The position numbers and the translations under genes were made by a program. Positions 1 to 9,805 of a stretch of 57,394 nucleotides of DNA are shown piece after piece. This DNA is from an uncultured Faecalibacterium sp. (GTDB taxonomy: Bacteria; Bacillota; Clostridia; Oscillospirales; Ruminococcaceae), in assembly GCA_934518555.1 (NCBI GenBank), contig CAKSXW010000007.1, forward strand, positions 1 through 57,394, given 5' to 3'. The notes under the pieces were generated by a model. That model was not told the origin of the DNA. It saw nothing but the letters and a program-made list of their open reading frames with translations, and made no database searches. Each line of letters opens with the position of its first letter. Position 1 is the stretch's first letter.

Positions 1-10
1 GATCCTTATG

Positions 11-1300
11 TTATAAGGAAAGGTCCAGAAATTCTTCGCTGATATTATTTTGCGTGATTTTCCGGATGCTGTCAAGGCTAAAATCGGAATATTTTTCCCG
101 CACACCGTGCTGCGCCGCCAGCTCCTGGGTGTAGTTGGGGAAAAGATATGTGCGGACATTAGACTTGCCTGCGTCGTAGTGGGTGACGGTGGGGTGGAGC
201 TTTGGCTCCAGAAGGGCACAGTGCACTGTGCCGTCAGGCTCCGTGGTCTTTTGCAGCTGCAGGGTCAGGATCGCCCCCACCAGCTGGTCCGGCTTGCTCT
301 GGGTGCTGAGGAAATTGCCCAGGGAATAGGCCACAAAGCAGGACCGTCCGTCTGCTGCGGCAAGCCACTGGGCATTCTGCAGAACATGGGGGTGGGTCCC
401 CAGGACCACGTCTGCCCCCCAGTCTGCCAGTTGCTGGGCCAGGGTCCGCTGACTGTCCACGATGGTGTGACTATCCTCCACACCCCAGTGCACCCCCACC
501 ACTACAAAATCTGCCAGCTGCCGTGCGGCCTGCACCTGCTGCTGGATCACATCCGTCTGGCTGGTATAGATGATGTTGGCTGGCATGGCACTGCTGCGAG
601 GGATGCCGTTGGTGTGCTCTGTGTAAGAGAGGTAGGCAATGGTCACACCGTTGACTGTCTGGAGCGGGATGCGGCCGTAATCGGCCTCCCCCTTCCACAG
701 ACCCGTGGTCACCACATCCTCCGGCATACTTTCCCAGAAGCGCAGGGTCGCACCAATGCCGGTGGCTCCTTTGTCGTAGGTGTGGTTGTTGGAAAGGCTG
801 AACACCCGGACCCCTGCCCGGTAAAGTGCCCGGGCGCAATCTCCCGGCGTGGAGAAGCAGGGGTAGGTGGAGGGCTCCAGCTCGTCACTGCAAAGGGTCT
901 CCTGGTTGATCCAGTTGACATCCTGTAGAGCGTAGAAAGGGACGATATCCTGGTAGCAGTAATCAAAGCTGTACCGCTCTGTTCCACCGGAAGCTCGCCG
1001 GGCCGCCTGCTTATAGATGGGGGAATGGATCAGGTTATCTCCCGTAGCAGAAAAACGGACCGTTTCCACCACCGGCTGCGGTTCCGGGACCGACGAAGCA
1101 GCTTCTTGAGAGGGAGCTGCTTCACTTTCCGGGGGCTCGGTACCGCCTACCGGGATCTGCCCTGGGAGAAACCGAGGCAGCAGCCCCAGGCACAGTACTG
1201 CCACAGCTGCCGTGAGCAGAACTCCCAGATACCGCACCGCCCCATGCCGGGCAGTTTTCCGGGCAGCAGAACGCCGCCGGGGAGCCGAATGCTTGTCCAT
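11..1300 (-). CDS. CapA-family (poly-gamma-glutamate synthesis-like) membrane-anchored protein
   Basis: The 429-residue protein has a basic N-terminus and one hydrophobic segment at about residues 24-44, which looks like a signal anchor, then a Glu/Pro/Ser-rich linker. A CapA-type metallophosphatase-like domain follows, with the motifs SATGDNLIH, SLSNNHTYDKG, VGVHWGVED and GTHPHVLQ. Members are tied to capsule or poly-gamma-glutamate export, but many are annotated by domain only, so the substrate is unknown. The start is supported by AGGAGG 6 bases upstream. It is the last gene of the asd-dapA-dapB run, 61 bases after dapB; no other capsule genes are visible, so a shared function with lysine synthesis is not implied. 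Confidence 0.85.
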   Translation of the reverse strand: MDKHSAPRRRSAARKTARHGAVRYLGVLLTAAVAVLCLGLLPRFLPGQIPVGGTEPPESEAAPSQEAASSVPEPQPVVETVRFSATGDNLIHSPIYKQAARRASGGTERYSFDYCYQDIVPFYALQDVNWINQETLCSDELEPSTYPCFSTPGDCARALYRAGVRVFSLSNNHTYDKGATGIGATLRFWESMPEDVVTTGLWKGEADYGRIPLQTVNGVTIAYLSYTEHTNGIPRSSAMPANIIYTSQTDVIQQQVQAARQLADFVVVGVHWGVEDSHTIVDSQRTLAQQLADWGADVVLGTHPHVLQNAQWLAAADGRSCFVAYSLGNFLSTQSKPDQLVGAILTLQLQKTTEPDGTVHCALLEPKLHPTVTHYDAGKSNVRTYLFPNYTQELAAQHGVREKYSDFSLDSIRKITQNNISEEFLDLSL

Positions 1301-1361
1301 GTTGAACCTCCTGCTGCCTGCAGATACCCAAGGCTCTGCCGACAGTGCTGTGGGGAACTGA

Positions 1362-2120
1362 TCAGATCGAAGCGATCAAATCCCCCATGTTGTACAGACC
1401 CGGCTCCTTTTTGGCCAGGTAGACGGCGGCGTTGATGGCACCGTTGGCAAAAACGCTGCGAGAGTAGGCCGTATGCTTCAGGGTGATCACCTCATCGGGG
1501 CCGCAGAACAGCACCTCGTGATCTCCCACGATGCTGCCGCCACGCACAGCACTGATGCCGATCTCCTTGGGGTCTCGCTTCTGCCGCCGGGTGGACCGGT
1601 CGTACACGTAATGATAGGCCCCGTCGTTCTGCTCGTTGATGGCGTCGGCCAGCATCAGAGCCGTTCCGCTGGGAGCATCCAGCTTATTGTGGTGGTGCTG
1701 CTCTACGATCTCGATGTCGTAGTTCACTCCCAGGATGGCGGAGGCTCGCTTGCACAGCTCCGACAAAACATTGATGCCCAGGGACATATTAGCACTTTTG
1801 AACACCGGTACCGTACGGGACAGCTGGACCAGCTTCAGCTGCAGTTCCTCCGACAGGCCGGTGGTGCAGACCACCATAGGCAGCTTGTGGGCCTCGCAGT
1901 AGGGCAGGGCCTTTTCCACAGCTGCAGGGGAGCTGAAGTCGATCACCACATCCCCCTTGCCCTCCAGCTTTTCCAGGCTGTCAAACACCGGGATGCCGTT
2001 CTGCTGGCCGTCCTGCAGGTCGATGCCTGCTACCACACGGCAGTCCTCTCGCTGTGCGATCATCTCGCATAGCACATGGCCCATACGGCCGCCAATGCCC
2101 TGAATCACGATATCCGTCAT
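1362..2120 (-). CDS. dapB: 4-hydroxy-tetrahydrodipicolinate reductase
   Basis: DapB makes tetrahydrodipicolinate with NAD(P)H in the diaminopimelate/lysine pathway, in the cytosol. The 252-residue length is normal. The N-terminal nucleotide-binding motif GIGGRMGH is at residues 8-15. The substrate-site signature HHHNKLDAPSGTA lies near the middle, and the C-terminal half has the VGDHEVLF segment of the family. AAAGGAACG precedes the start. It lies downstream of dapA and asd in the same direction, separated from dapA by 82 bases that hold a strong hairpin, so its expression may be tuned separately. Confidence 0.97.
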   Translation of the reverse strand: MTDIVIQGIGGRMGHVLCEMIAQREDCRVVAGIDLQDGQQNGIPVFDSLEKLEGKGDVVIDFSSPAAVEKALPYCEAHKLPMVVCTTGLSEELQLKLVQLSRTVPVFKSANMSLGINVLSELCKRASAILGVNYDIEIVEQHHHNKLDAPSGTALMLADAINEQNDGAYHYVYDRSTRRQKRDPKEIGISAVRGGSIVGDHEVLFCGPDEVITLKHTAYSRSVFANGAINAAVYLAKKEPGLYNMGDLIASI

Positions 2121-2152
2121 ATTGTCGTTCCTTTCTGATCTTCTGCCAATAT

Positions 2153-2190
2153 GGCAAATGCCCGGAGATGCATCTCGCCGGGCATTTGCC
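2153..2190. repeat. Perfect inverted repeat between dapA and dapB
   Basis: Two 13-base arms (2153-2165 and 2178-2190) are perfect complements. The 12-base loop itself contains the palindrome AGATGCATCT. On the minus strand, the direction of dapA to dapB transcription, no U-run follows, so it looks more like an RNA-processing or stability hairpin than an intrinsic terminator. Confidence 0.75.
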
Positions 2191-2202
2191 TTTGTCAGTT
2201 TG

Positions 2203-3096
2203 TTATTCCTGCAGCAGACCGGCGGCCTTCAGCGTAGCCTCGATCATCTCCTGATGGGCCTCGCTGGGGTCCACCAGAGGCAGACGGCAATAGCCGGCCT
2301 GCCAGCCCAGCAGATTCATAGCGTACTTCACCGGGATGGGGTTCACCTCGCAGAACAAGGCGTCGGACAGCGGCAGCATCTTCAGCTGCAGATCCCGGGC
2401 CTTGGCGGTGTCACCGTCAAAAAAGGCCTGGCAGCAGTCGTGCACCAGCTCCGGGGCCACGTTGGACACCACACTGATCACACCCTTGCCGCCCAGAGAC
2501 AGCAGAGGCACCACCTGGTCGTCGTTGCCGGAGTAGATGTTCAGCTCGTCGCCGCACAGGGCTGCGATCTTGGCCACCTGGGTAATGTTGCCGGAGGCTT
2601 CCTTGATGCCGTTGATCAGCGGATGCTTGCTGAGGGCCAGGGCAGTTTCCGGTGCAATGTTCAGGCCGGTGCGAGAGGGCACATTGTACACGATCACCGG
2701 GATGCCGCCTGCCTCTGCCATAGCGGTAAAGTGGGCTACCAGGCCTGCCTGAGAGGTCTTGTTGTAGTAAGGGGTGACCATCAGCAGGGCATCTGCACCG
2801 CACTCTGCGGCCTTTGCAGCCAGAGCACAGCCGTGGTCGGTGTCGTTGGAGCCTGCACCGGCAATAACGGGCACGCGATGAGCCACCGTGTCCACCGTGA
2901 ACTTGATGGCGGCCAGCTGCTCCTCGTCGGTCATGGTGGAGCACTCGCCGGTGGTGCCGCAGATGACAATGGCATCCGTGCTCCGGGCAATCTGGTCCTC
3001 CAGGATGCGGCCCAGTTCATCAAAATTGATGCTGCCATCCTCATACATAGGGGTGATGATGGCAACACCCGCTCCGGTAAAAACGGGATTCTTCAT
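2203..3096 (-). CDS. dapA: 4-hydroxy-tetrahydrodipicolinate synthase
   Basis: DapA condenses pyruvate with aspartate semialdehyde, the first committed step of diaminopimelate synthesis. The 297-residue TIM-barrel protein shows GTTGECSTMTDEE near residue 50, the catalytic tyrosine motif VIVYNVPSRTG, and the Schiff-base lysine in INGIKEASGN. AAAGGAG lies 8-9 bases before the ATG. It sits 41 bases after asd, whose product is its substrate, so asd, dapA and dapB form three consecutive pathway steps in one direction. Confidence 0.98.
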   Translation of the reverse strand: MKNPVFTGAGVAIITPMYEDGSINFDELGRILEDQIARSTDAIVICGTTGECSTMTDEEQLAAIKFTVDTVAHRVPVIAGAGSNDTDHGCALAAKAAECGADALLMVTPYYNKTSQAGLVAHFTAMAEAGGIPVIVYNVPSRTGLNIAPETALALSKHPLINGIKEASGNITQVAKIAALCGDELNIYSGNDDQVVPLLSLGGKGVISVVSNVAPELVHDCCQAFFDGDTAKARDLQLKMLPLSDALFCEVNPIPVKYAMNLLGWQAGYCRLPLVDPSEAHQEMIEATLKAAGLLQE

Positions 3097-3137
3097 AGCA
3101 AAAACTCCTTTGCTGCGTTCACACGCAAAAATTATGC

Positions 3138-4220
3138 TCAGTCAAAATAGCCCTTGGCGGCCAGCAGCTCTGCCAGCAGCACGCCGCCGCCGGCAGCACC
3201 ACGGAGGGTGTTGTGGCTCATGCAGGCAAACTTGTAATCAAACAGGGTGTCCTCCCGCAGGCGGCCGATGCACACAGCCATGCCGTTCTCGGTGTTGCGG
3301 TCCAGCTTGGGCTGGGGACGGTCCGGCTCGGTAAAGTAGTGCAGGAACTGCTTGGGTGCACTGGGCAGCTCCAGCTCCTGGGCAGGGCCACGGAAGTTTG
3401 CCCAGGCCTCCAGGATCTGCTCCTGGGTGGGCTTTTTCTCAAAGCTCACGAACACGGCTGCCGTGTGGCCGTCAGAGACCGGCACCCGGAAGCACTGTGC
3501 AGTGATCACGGGCTTGTCGGCGTTGACGATGTGGTCGCCCTCAATGTGGCCCCACAGCTTCAGCGGCTCACGCTCGCTCTTTTCTTCCTCGCCGCCAATG
3601 TAGGGGATCACGTTGTCCACGATCTCCGGCATCCGGTCAAAGGTCTTGCCTGCACCAGAGATAGCCTGGTAGGTGCAGACCAGTGCCTTGCCGACCCCAA
3701 AATCCTTCATCAGGGGGTGCAGGGCAGGCACATAGCTCTGCAGGCTGCAGTTGGACTTTACGGCAATAAAGCCACGCTTGGTGCCCAGACGCTTGCGCTG
3801 TGCGGCAATGATCTCGATGTGGTCCGCATTGATCTCGGGCACCACCATGGGCACATCCGGGGTAAAGCGGTTTGCGCTGTTGTTGGAGACCACCGGGCAC
3901 TCAGCCTTGGCGTAGGCCTCTTCCAGAGCCTTGATCTCATCCTTGGGCATATTCACTGCACAGAAGATGAAATCCACCTGAGAGGCAACTTCCTCCACCT
4001 TGGAGGCATCCAGCACCAGCATCTTCTTGACGCTTTCGGGCATGGGGGCAGTCATTGCCCAACGGCTGCCCACGGCATCCTCATAGGTCTTGCCTGCGCT
4101 GCGGCCAGAAGCAGCCAGGACGGTCAACTTGAACCAGGGGTGGTTTTCCAGCAGCGTGACAAAACGCTGCCCCACCATACCGGTTGCGCCTACGATACCC
4201 ACTTTATACTGTCTTTCCAT
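3138..4220 (-). CDS. asd: Aspartate-semialdehyde dehydrogenase (archaeal/fungal-type clade)
   Basis: Asd reduces aspartyl phosphate to aspartate semialdehyde. The 360-residue protein starts [11 protein letters not shown], with the dinucleotide-binding motif [10 protein letters not shown]. The active-site cysteine is in KSNCSLQSY and the segment [14 protein letters not shown] follows. These traits fit the TIGR00978 clade better than the short Gram-negative form. I chose the ATG at 4220 because AAAGGAAAGG lies just upstream and the homologous N-terminus begins there; an in-frame extension to 4307 lacks such support. It heads the dap gene run and faces queA across overlapping promoters. Confidence 0.95.
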   Translation of the reverse strand: MERQYKVGIVGATGMVGQRFVTLLENHPWFKLTVLAASGRSAGKTYEDAVGSRWAMTAPMPESVKKMLVLDASKVEEVASQVDFIFCAVNMPKDEIKALEEAYAKAECPVVSNNSANRFTPDVPMVVPEINADHIEIIAAQRKRLGTKRGFIAVKSNCSLQSYVPALHPLMKDFGVGKALVCTYQAISGAGKTFDRMPEIVDNVIPYIGGEEEKSEREPLKLWGHIEGDHIVNADKPVITAQCFRVPVSDGHTAAVFVSFEKKPTQEQILEAWANFRGPAQELELPSAPKQFLHYFTEPDRPQPKLDRNTENGMAVCIGRLREDTLFDYKFACMSHNTLRGAAGGGVLLAELLAAKGYFD

Positions 4221-4284
4221 TTCCAGCACCTTTCCTTTCTCTCGATAAACAGAAAACAAATCCATCCATTGCACCGAACACCGC

Positions 4285-4313
4285 TTGCAAACCGAAGGGC
4301 TATGCAATATAAT
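4285..4313 (+). promoter_or_regulatory. Promoter of queA
   Basis: TTGCAA (4285-4290), a 17-base spacer, and a consensus TATAAT (4308-4313). It lies inside the asd 5' leader. Confidence 0.7.
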
Positions 4314-4335
4314 AGATACTGTTTATACAGATTTT

Positions 4336-4365
4336 ATGATATCATTGATACGCCTCTCGTGTCAA
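4336..4365 (-). promoter_or_regulatory. Promoter of asd-dapA-dapB
   Basis: On the minus strand, TTGACA (4365-4360), an 18-base spacer and TATCAT (4341-4336). It lies inside the queA 5' leader, so the two divergent transcription units overlap at their 5' ends. Confidence 0.6.
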
Positions 4366-4389
4366 TCATCGGAAAGGCAAATGCACAGT

Positions 4390-5418
4390 ATGTTGAAAAA
4401 AGATTTTTGGTACGATTTACCCAAAGAGCTCATTGCACAGGAACCGGCAGATCCCCGGGACTCTGCCCGGCTCATGGTCCTGAGCCAGGCAGACGACAGC
4501 ATCCAGCACCGGATCTTTCGGGATCTGACGGAGTACCTGGAGCCGGGGGATCTGCTGGTGGTCAACAACTCCAAGGTGCTTCCGGCCCGCATCGTGGGCG
4601 TCAAGCAGCCTACCGGTGCAGTCTGCGAACTGTTGCTGCTGCGCCAGGTGAAAGGGGACCAGTGGGAGTGCCTGGCTAAGCCCGGCAAGCGGATGCAGCC
4701 TGGCACAAAGGTCAGCTTTGGGGACGGCAGCCTGACCGCTGTGGTGGACCAGACCATGGAGGATGGCAACAAATACGTTACATTCTATTATGACACCGAG
4801 ACCCTTTATGAAAAGCTGGACGAGTTTGGCAAAATGCCGCTGCCGCCCTATATCACCAAGCAGCTGGAGGACCAGAGCCAGTACCAGACTGTCTATGCCA
4901 AGGAGCTGGGCAGTGCTGCTGCTCCCACCGCAGGGCTCCACTTCACCCCGGAGCTTATGGACACCATCCGTGCCAAGGGGGTTGGCATTGCCGAGGTGAC
5001 CCTGCACGTGGGCCTTGGCACCTTCCGCCCGGTGCAGGAGGACGAGATCACCGACCACAAGATGCACAGCGAATGGTACTCCATCAGCGAGGAGACTGCC
5101 CGGCGTATCCGGGAGACCAAGGCCGCCGGTCACCGGGTCATTGCCGTTGGCACCACCAGCTGCCGCACCCTGGAGGCCGCTGCCGCCAAGGACGGCGAGA
5201 TCCAGGCCTGTAGCGGAAACACCTCCATCTTCCTGTACCCGGGGGTGAAGTTCCACTGCATCGACGGCCTCATCACCAACTTCCACCTGCCGGAAAGCAC
5301 CCTGATCATGCTGGTGTCGGCCCTTTACGGCTACGAAAAGACCATGCACGCTTACGAGGTCGCCGTGAAGGAGCGTTACCGCTTCTTCAGTTTTGGCGAT
5401 GCGATGCTCATTGTATAA
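4390..5418 (+). CDS. queA: S-adenosylmethionine:tRNA ribosyltransferase-isomerase
   Basis: QueA transfers the ribosyl part of SAM to preQ1-modified tRNA to make epoxyqueuosine. The 342-residue protein has the family N-terminus DFWYDLPKELIAQ, then PTAGLHFTPEL, LHVGLGTFRPV, the tail segment ITNFHLPESTL and SFGDAMLIV at the end. GGAAAGG at 4371-4377 is 12 bases from the chosen ATG; an ATG at 4381 adds three residues and is only 3 bases from it, so the start is uncertain by that amount. It is followed by tgt, the other tRNA step of the pathway; the genes for making preQ1 are not in the window. Confidence 0.96.
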   Translation: MLKKDFWYDLPKELIAQEPADPRDSARLMVLSQADDSIQHRIFRDLTEYLEPGDLLVVNNSKVLPARIVGVKQPTGAVCELLLLRQVKGDQWECLAKPGKRMQPGTKVSFGDGSLTAVVDQTMEDGNKYVTFYYDTETLYEKLDEFGKMPLPPYITKQLEDQSQYQTVYAKELGSAAAPTAGLHFTPELMDTIRAKGVGIAEVTLHVGLGTFRPVQEDEITDHKMHSEWYSISEETARRIRETKAAGHRVIAVGTTSCRTLEAAAAKDGEIQACSGNTSIFLYPGVKFHCIDGLITNFHLPESTLIMLVSALYGYEKTMHAYEVAVKERYRFFSFGDAMLIV

Positions 5419-5459
5419 GGGCGGAAATCCCTGCAAAAACGGGGCAGATCTGCTTTTGA

Positions 5460-6689
<1,230 letters not shown>

Positions 6690-6698
6690 GATTTGGCC

Positions 6699-6727
6699 TT
6701 GAAACAGGTCGTACAAAAAGGTATAAT
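6699..6727 (+). promoter_or_regulatory. Promoter of yajC
   Basis: TTGAAA (6699-6704), a 17-base spacer and a consensus TATAAT (6722-6727), about 36 bases before the yajC start. Confidence 0.75.
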
Positions 6728-6762
6728 GAGCTTATCTGAATTTTGAGAGGAGATTTTGCCAA

Positions 6763-7074
6763 ATGCAATTTCTGACTACCACGTCCGAGGGCTACATCAG
6801 CCTGTTCTTCACCATGGCTCTGATGCTGGTCCTGCTGTACTTCATGATCTACCGTCCCCAGAAGAAGCAGGAGAAGAAGGATTCTGCTATGCGTAGCAGC
6901 CTGGAGATCGGCGATCAGGTCACCACCATCGGCGGCGTCATCGGCCGTGTGGTTGCCATCAAGGACGACACCTTCGTTCTGGAGACCGGTGCCGACCGTG
7001 TGAAGATCCGCTTCACCAAGACCGCCATCGCCTCCGTGGAAAAGCTGAACATGGAGAAGGCTGACAAGAAGTAA
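6763..7074 (+). CDS. yajC: Preprotein translocase accessory subunit YajC
   Basis: YajC is a single-span membrane protein of the Sec holocomplex. The 103 residues contain one membrane segment (about residues 15-34), the diagnostic YFMIYRPQKKQEKK just after it, then a small cytosolic domain with GDQVTTIGGVIGRV. Its own consensus promoter lies upstream, the RBS is GAGAGGAG, and a perfect terminator follows, so it is probably mainly a single-gene transcript. The usual neighbour secDF is not in the window. Confidence 0.96.
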   Translation: MQFLTTTSEGYISLFFTMALMLVLLYFMIYRPQKKQEKKDSAMRSSLEIGDQVTTIGGVIGRVVAIKDDTFVLETGADRVKIRFTKTAIASVEKLNMEKADKK

Positions 7075-7091
7075 GCTCCCTCCGCATATCC

Positions 7092-7135
7092 AACACGCCT
7101 CCCTGCATAGAGTACTGGCAGGGAGGCGTGTTTTT
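7092..7135 (+). terminator. Perfect intrinsic terminator whose 3' arm is also the next gene's RBS
   Basis: A flawless 15-bp stem (7092-7106 with 7118-7132), an 11-base loop and a run of five Ts that touches the ATG at 7136. GGGAGG in the 3' arm (7121-7126) is the only plausible RBS for that gene, so the site would be hidden whenever the hairpin forms. Confidence 0.9.
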
Positions 7136-7525
7136 ATGTCCGAACAAGATCGTATGACCCCGGCGGGGGTCCTGTTGGGCAGCCTGGCAGGGTTTTTGGT
7201 GGCTGCACTTTCCATGGCAGCAGCTGCCGGGTGGATGGCCCGGCAGGCTTTGCCTGCCACCGCAGCAGGGATGCTGGCCACTGCTGCGGTCTGTATCGGC
7301 GGTTGGGCAGGTGGTGTGACAGCCGCCCTGCTGCAAAAAGCAAAAGGGGTCCTGGCAGGGCTCCTAGAGGGCGGCATCCTGGCAGCGGCACTGTGTCTGC
7401 TGCAGCTGGCAGGGGGTGGAGCCATTGAACGGCTGGGCTTGTTCCGGATGGCGGCAGTGCTGCTTTGCGGCGGCCTGGGCGGAGCTTTTGGCAGGGTGCT
7501 CTCCGAAAAAAAGCGGCATCTCTAA
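7136..7525 (+). CDS. Small integral membrane protein, TIGR04086-like
   Basis: The 129-residue protein is mostly hydrophobic, with about four membrane segments (near residues 8-30, 34-56, 64-86 and 95-115) and a short basic tail SEKKRHL. Size, topology and position next to yajC match the TIGR04086 family common beside yajC in Clostridia; its function is unknown. The start lies directly after the terminator T-run, with GGGAGG of the hairpin 9 bases upstream. A second ATG at 7154 lacks an RBS. It is followed 22 bases later by the SpoIIM-like gene. Confidence 0.7.
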   Translation: MSEQDRMTPAGVLLGSLAGFLVAALSMAAAAGWMARQALPATAAGMLATAAVCIGGWAGGVTAALLQKAKGVLAGLLEGGILAAALCLLQLAGGGAIERLGLFRMAAVLLCGGLGGAFGRVLSEKKRHL

Positions 7526-7547
7526 AAATGACAGGAGGATCTTGACA

Positions 7548-8306
7548 ATGTGGGTCTATCCAACTATCCAGGTGCAAAGCACCGATGTTCCGGAGCAGGG
7601 GGGAGCGCTGCTCCCTGCAGCATTGCCGCCCAGCTCCCCACCGGCCCCCTCGCCCCGGGAGGCTCCTGTTCCGGCAGGCCCTTGTAAACCAGAGCAGCCT
7701 AAGGCGAAAAAAGCTCGCAGACGTTCCCAGAGTGCTACTGTAGATTGCTGCCTCCTGGCAGCGGCGTTTCTCCTGGGCACAGCCGCAGCCGGCAGCCTGC
7801 AAGCCCTTTGTGATACCGGACAAGCGGATGTGCTGCAGCATTATCTGCAATGCTGGCAGGAGCTGTTTTCCGTCCCGGATCTGCAAAGGGCTGGGGGACT
7901 GTTTTGTGCGGAATACGCAGCCTTGGCAGCGGCAGCAACGGCATTGCTGCTGTTGGGGCTGTCTGCGGTGGGGCCCATCTGTATCTTTCTTACAGCGATG
8001 CTCTATGGTCTGGGCAACGGTCTATTGTCGGTGCAGCTGCTTTCCGGAGCAGACTGGAAACATCGGATCGGCTGTGTTTTGCTGTTCGGGGCACCGGTGG
8101 CCTGTGCGGCCGGGGGCTTATGTCTGTTTGGTGCAGCAGCCTTGCAGGTAAGTGCTCGCATCCGGGCCTATTCTTTCCGGCATCAAAGCGGACAAGCCGG
8201 TGCCAAAGACCTGCTGGGGCAGTATCTGTTGACCATGGTGGTGTTTTTGCCCTTGTGCGGGGCAGCCACTGCGCTGGCCTGCCTGGGCGGAAAGCTGTTG
8301 TGGTAA
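7548..8306 (+). CDS. SpoIIM-like integral membrane protein
   Basis: The 252-residue protein has a Pro/Ala-rich, probably cytosolic N-terminus of about 55 residues and a basic patch (KKARRRSQS). Roughly five membrane segments follow, including LLLLGLSAVGPICIFLTAM, which resembles the middle of stage II sporulation protein M. In Bacillus and many Clostridia spoIIM adjoins xerD; here radA and a Xer gene follow within 1.5 kb, which supports the assignment. SpoIIM takes part in forespore engulfment with SpoIID and SpoIIP, which are not seen here. The match is weak and the gene may be diverged or repurposed. RBS: ACAGGAGG before the ATG at 7548. Confidence 0.55.
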   Translation: MWVYPTIQVQSTDVPEQGGALLPAALPPSSPPAPSPREAPVPAGPCKPEQPKAKKARRRSQSATVDCCLLAAAFLLGTAAAGSLQALCDTGQADVLQHYLQCWQELFSVPDLQRAGGLFCAEYAALAAAATALLLLGLSAVGPICIFLTAMLYGLGNGLLSVQLLSGADWKHRIGCVLLFGAPVACAAGGLCLFGAAALQVSARIRAYSFRHQSGQAGAKDLLGQYLLTMVVFLPLCGAATALACLGGKLLW

Positions 8307-8314
8307 GAGGATTC

Positions 8315-8343
8315 TTGCGGCTTTGTCCCGGGTATGCTACAAT
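8315..8343 (+). promoter_or_regulatory. Promoter of radA
   Basis: TTGCGG (8315-8320), a 17-base spacer and TACAAT (8338-8343), just after the preceding stop codon. Confidence 0.5.
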
Positions 8344-8376
8344 AGCATGGAGACCAATAAAAACAGGAGCCTGTTT

Positions 8377-9789
8377 ATGAAAGAGCCGAAATTAAAGACC
8401 GTATATGTCTGCTCCAATTGTGGGGAGACAAGCCCCCGTTGGATGGGACGCTGCCCCAGCTGCGGCAGCTGGAATACCATGAATGAGGATGTGGTGGCTG
8501 AAGCCCCCAAAGCTGGCACCACAGCTGCCCGTCAGGCCGCTGCTGCAAGGCCGGAGGGTGTGACCAGCCTGACGGCCAAGCGGTTGTCGGAGATCAGCAC
8601 CACCGAGGAAAAAAGCCGCATCCTTACCGGCATCTCGGAACTGGACCGGGTGCTGGGCGGCGGCATCGTACTGGGTGGTGTGGTATTGCTGAGCGGCGAA
8701 CCGGGCGTGGGCAAATCCACCATGCTGCTGCAGTTGTGCGGTGCCATCTCCAACCAGCATACGGTGCTGTATATCACCGGTGAGGAGTCTGTCCGGCAGG
8801 TAAAGCTGCGTGCCGCCCGGCTGAAGGTGCCCCAGGACAACATTTTTCTGGCGGCAGAGAACGACGTGGACGAGATCTGCGGCCTGATTGAGAAGGAAAA
8901 GCCGGACCTGGTAGTCATTGATTCCATCCAGACCATGCGCTGCATGGATATCTCCTCCTCCTCCGGTACCGTAAGCCAGGTAAAGGAAAGTGCTGCCCGG
9001 CTGCTGGCAGTGGCCAAAAATCAAGAGATCCCCATGTTTATCGTGGGCCATGTAAATAAGGACGGTGCCATTGCAGGCCCCAAGGTCATGGAGCACATTG
9101 TGGATACAGTGCTCTATTTTGAAGGGGATAAGATGCTGCCTTATCGCATCCTGCGAGCTGCCAAAAACCGCTATGGCTCTACCAACGAGCTGGGAATGTT
9201 CGATATGACAGGCACCGGTCTGGCTGAGATCGAAAACCCCTCTCAGATGCTGCTGGAGGGCCGTCCCTTGGGGGTCTCCGGCAACTGCGTGGCTTGTACC
9301 ATGGAGGGCAGCCGCCCCATCCTAAGCGAGATCCAGGCCCTTGCCACCAAGACCAATTTCCCGGCCCCTCGGCGTGCTTGCAGCGGATATGATTACAACC
9401 GCATGAACCTGCTGATCGCCGTGCTGGAAAAACGGGCAGGGTACTTTTTTGGAAACCTGGACGTTTATATAAACATCGTAGGCGGCATTGCGCTGCGGGA
9501 TACGGCCTGTGACCTTTCGGTATGCCTGTGCATGGTATCCTCTCTTTTGGACCGCCCGGTCAGCGATAAGCTGATCGCCATTGGAGAAGTAGGCCTTGGA
9601 GGAGAGGTCCGCAGCGTACCAAACCTGGAGCAGCGGCTGCACGAAGCCGAGCGCATCGGTTTTGAGCGAGCTGTGGTGCCCAAGCACAGTCTGAATCACC
9701 TGAACCCGGCGGATTACCCGGGGATGCAGCTGATCGGAGCTGCCTATATCACCGATGCCATCAACGCCCTGAAATCCGATCGGTTGTAA
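8377..9789 (+). CDS. radA: DNA repair protein RadA (Sms), branch-migration ATPase
   Basis: RadA acts with RecA in recombinational repair by driving branch migration. The 470 residues contain the N-terminal zinc finger (CSNCG then CPSCGSW), the Walker A motif GEPGVGKST, the RadA-specific KNRYGST motif (usually KNRFG) and a C-terminal Lon-protease-like domain without protease function. The ATG at 8377 is preceded by AGGAG at 8 bases; upstream in-frame ATGs lack support. It has its own promoter and is followed 16 bases later by the Xer gene, so the two are likely co-transcribed. Confidence 0.97.
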   Translation: MKEPKLKTVYVCSNCGETSPRWMGRCPSCGSWNTMNEDVVAEAPKAGTTAARQAAAARPEGVTSLTAKRLSEISTTEEKSRILTGISELDRVLGGGIVLGGVVLLSGEPGVGKSTMLLQLCGAISNQHTVLYITGEESVRQVKLRAARLKVPQDNIFLAAENDVDEICGLIEKEKPDLVVIDSIQTMRCMDISSSSGTVSQVKESAARLLAVAKNQEIPMFIVGHVNKDGAIAGPKVMEHIVDTVLYFEGDKMLPYRILRAAKNRYGSTNELGMFDMTGTGLAEIENPSQMLLEGRPLGVSGNCVACTMEGSRPILSEIQALATKTNFPAPRRACSGYDYNRMNLLIAVLEKRAGYFFGNLDVYINIVGGIALRDTACDLSVCLCMVSSLLDRPVSDKLIAIGEVGLGGEVRSVPNLEQRLHEAERIGFERAVVPKHSLNHLNPADYPGMQLIGAAYITDAINALKSDRL

Positions 9790-9805
9790 GAGGAAACAAG
9801 AAGCT

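Noticed and set aside
4221..4389. Lysine riboswitch before asd
   Set aside because: The leader is about 110 bases and is occupied by the opposing queA promoter; no L-box pattern.
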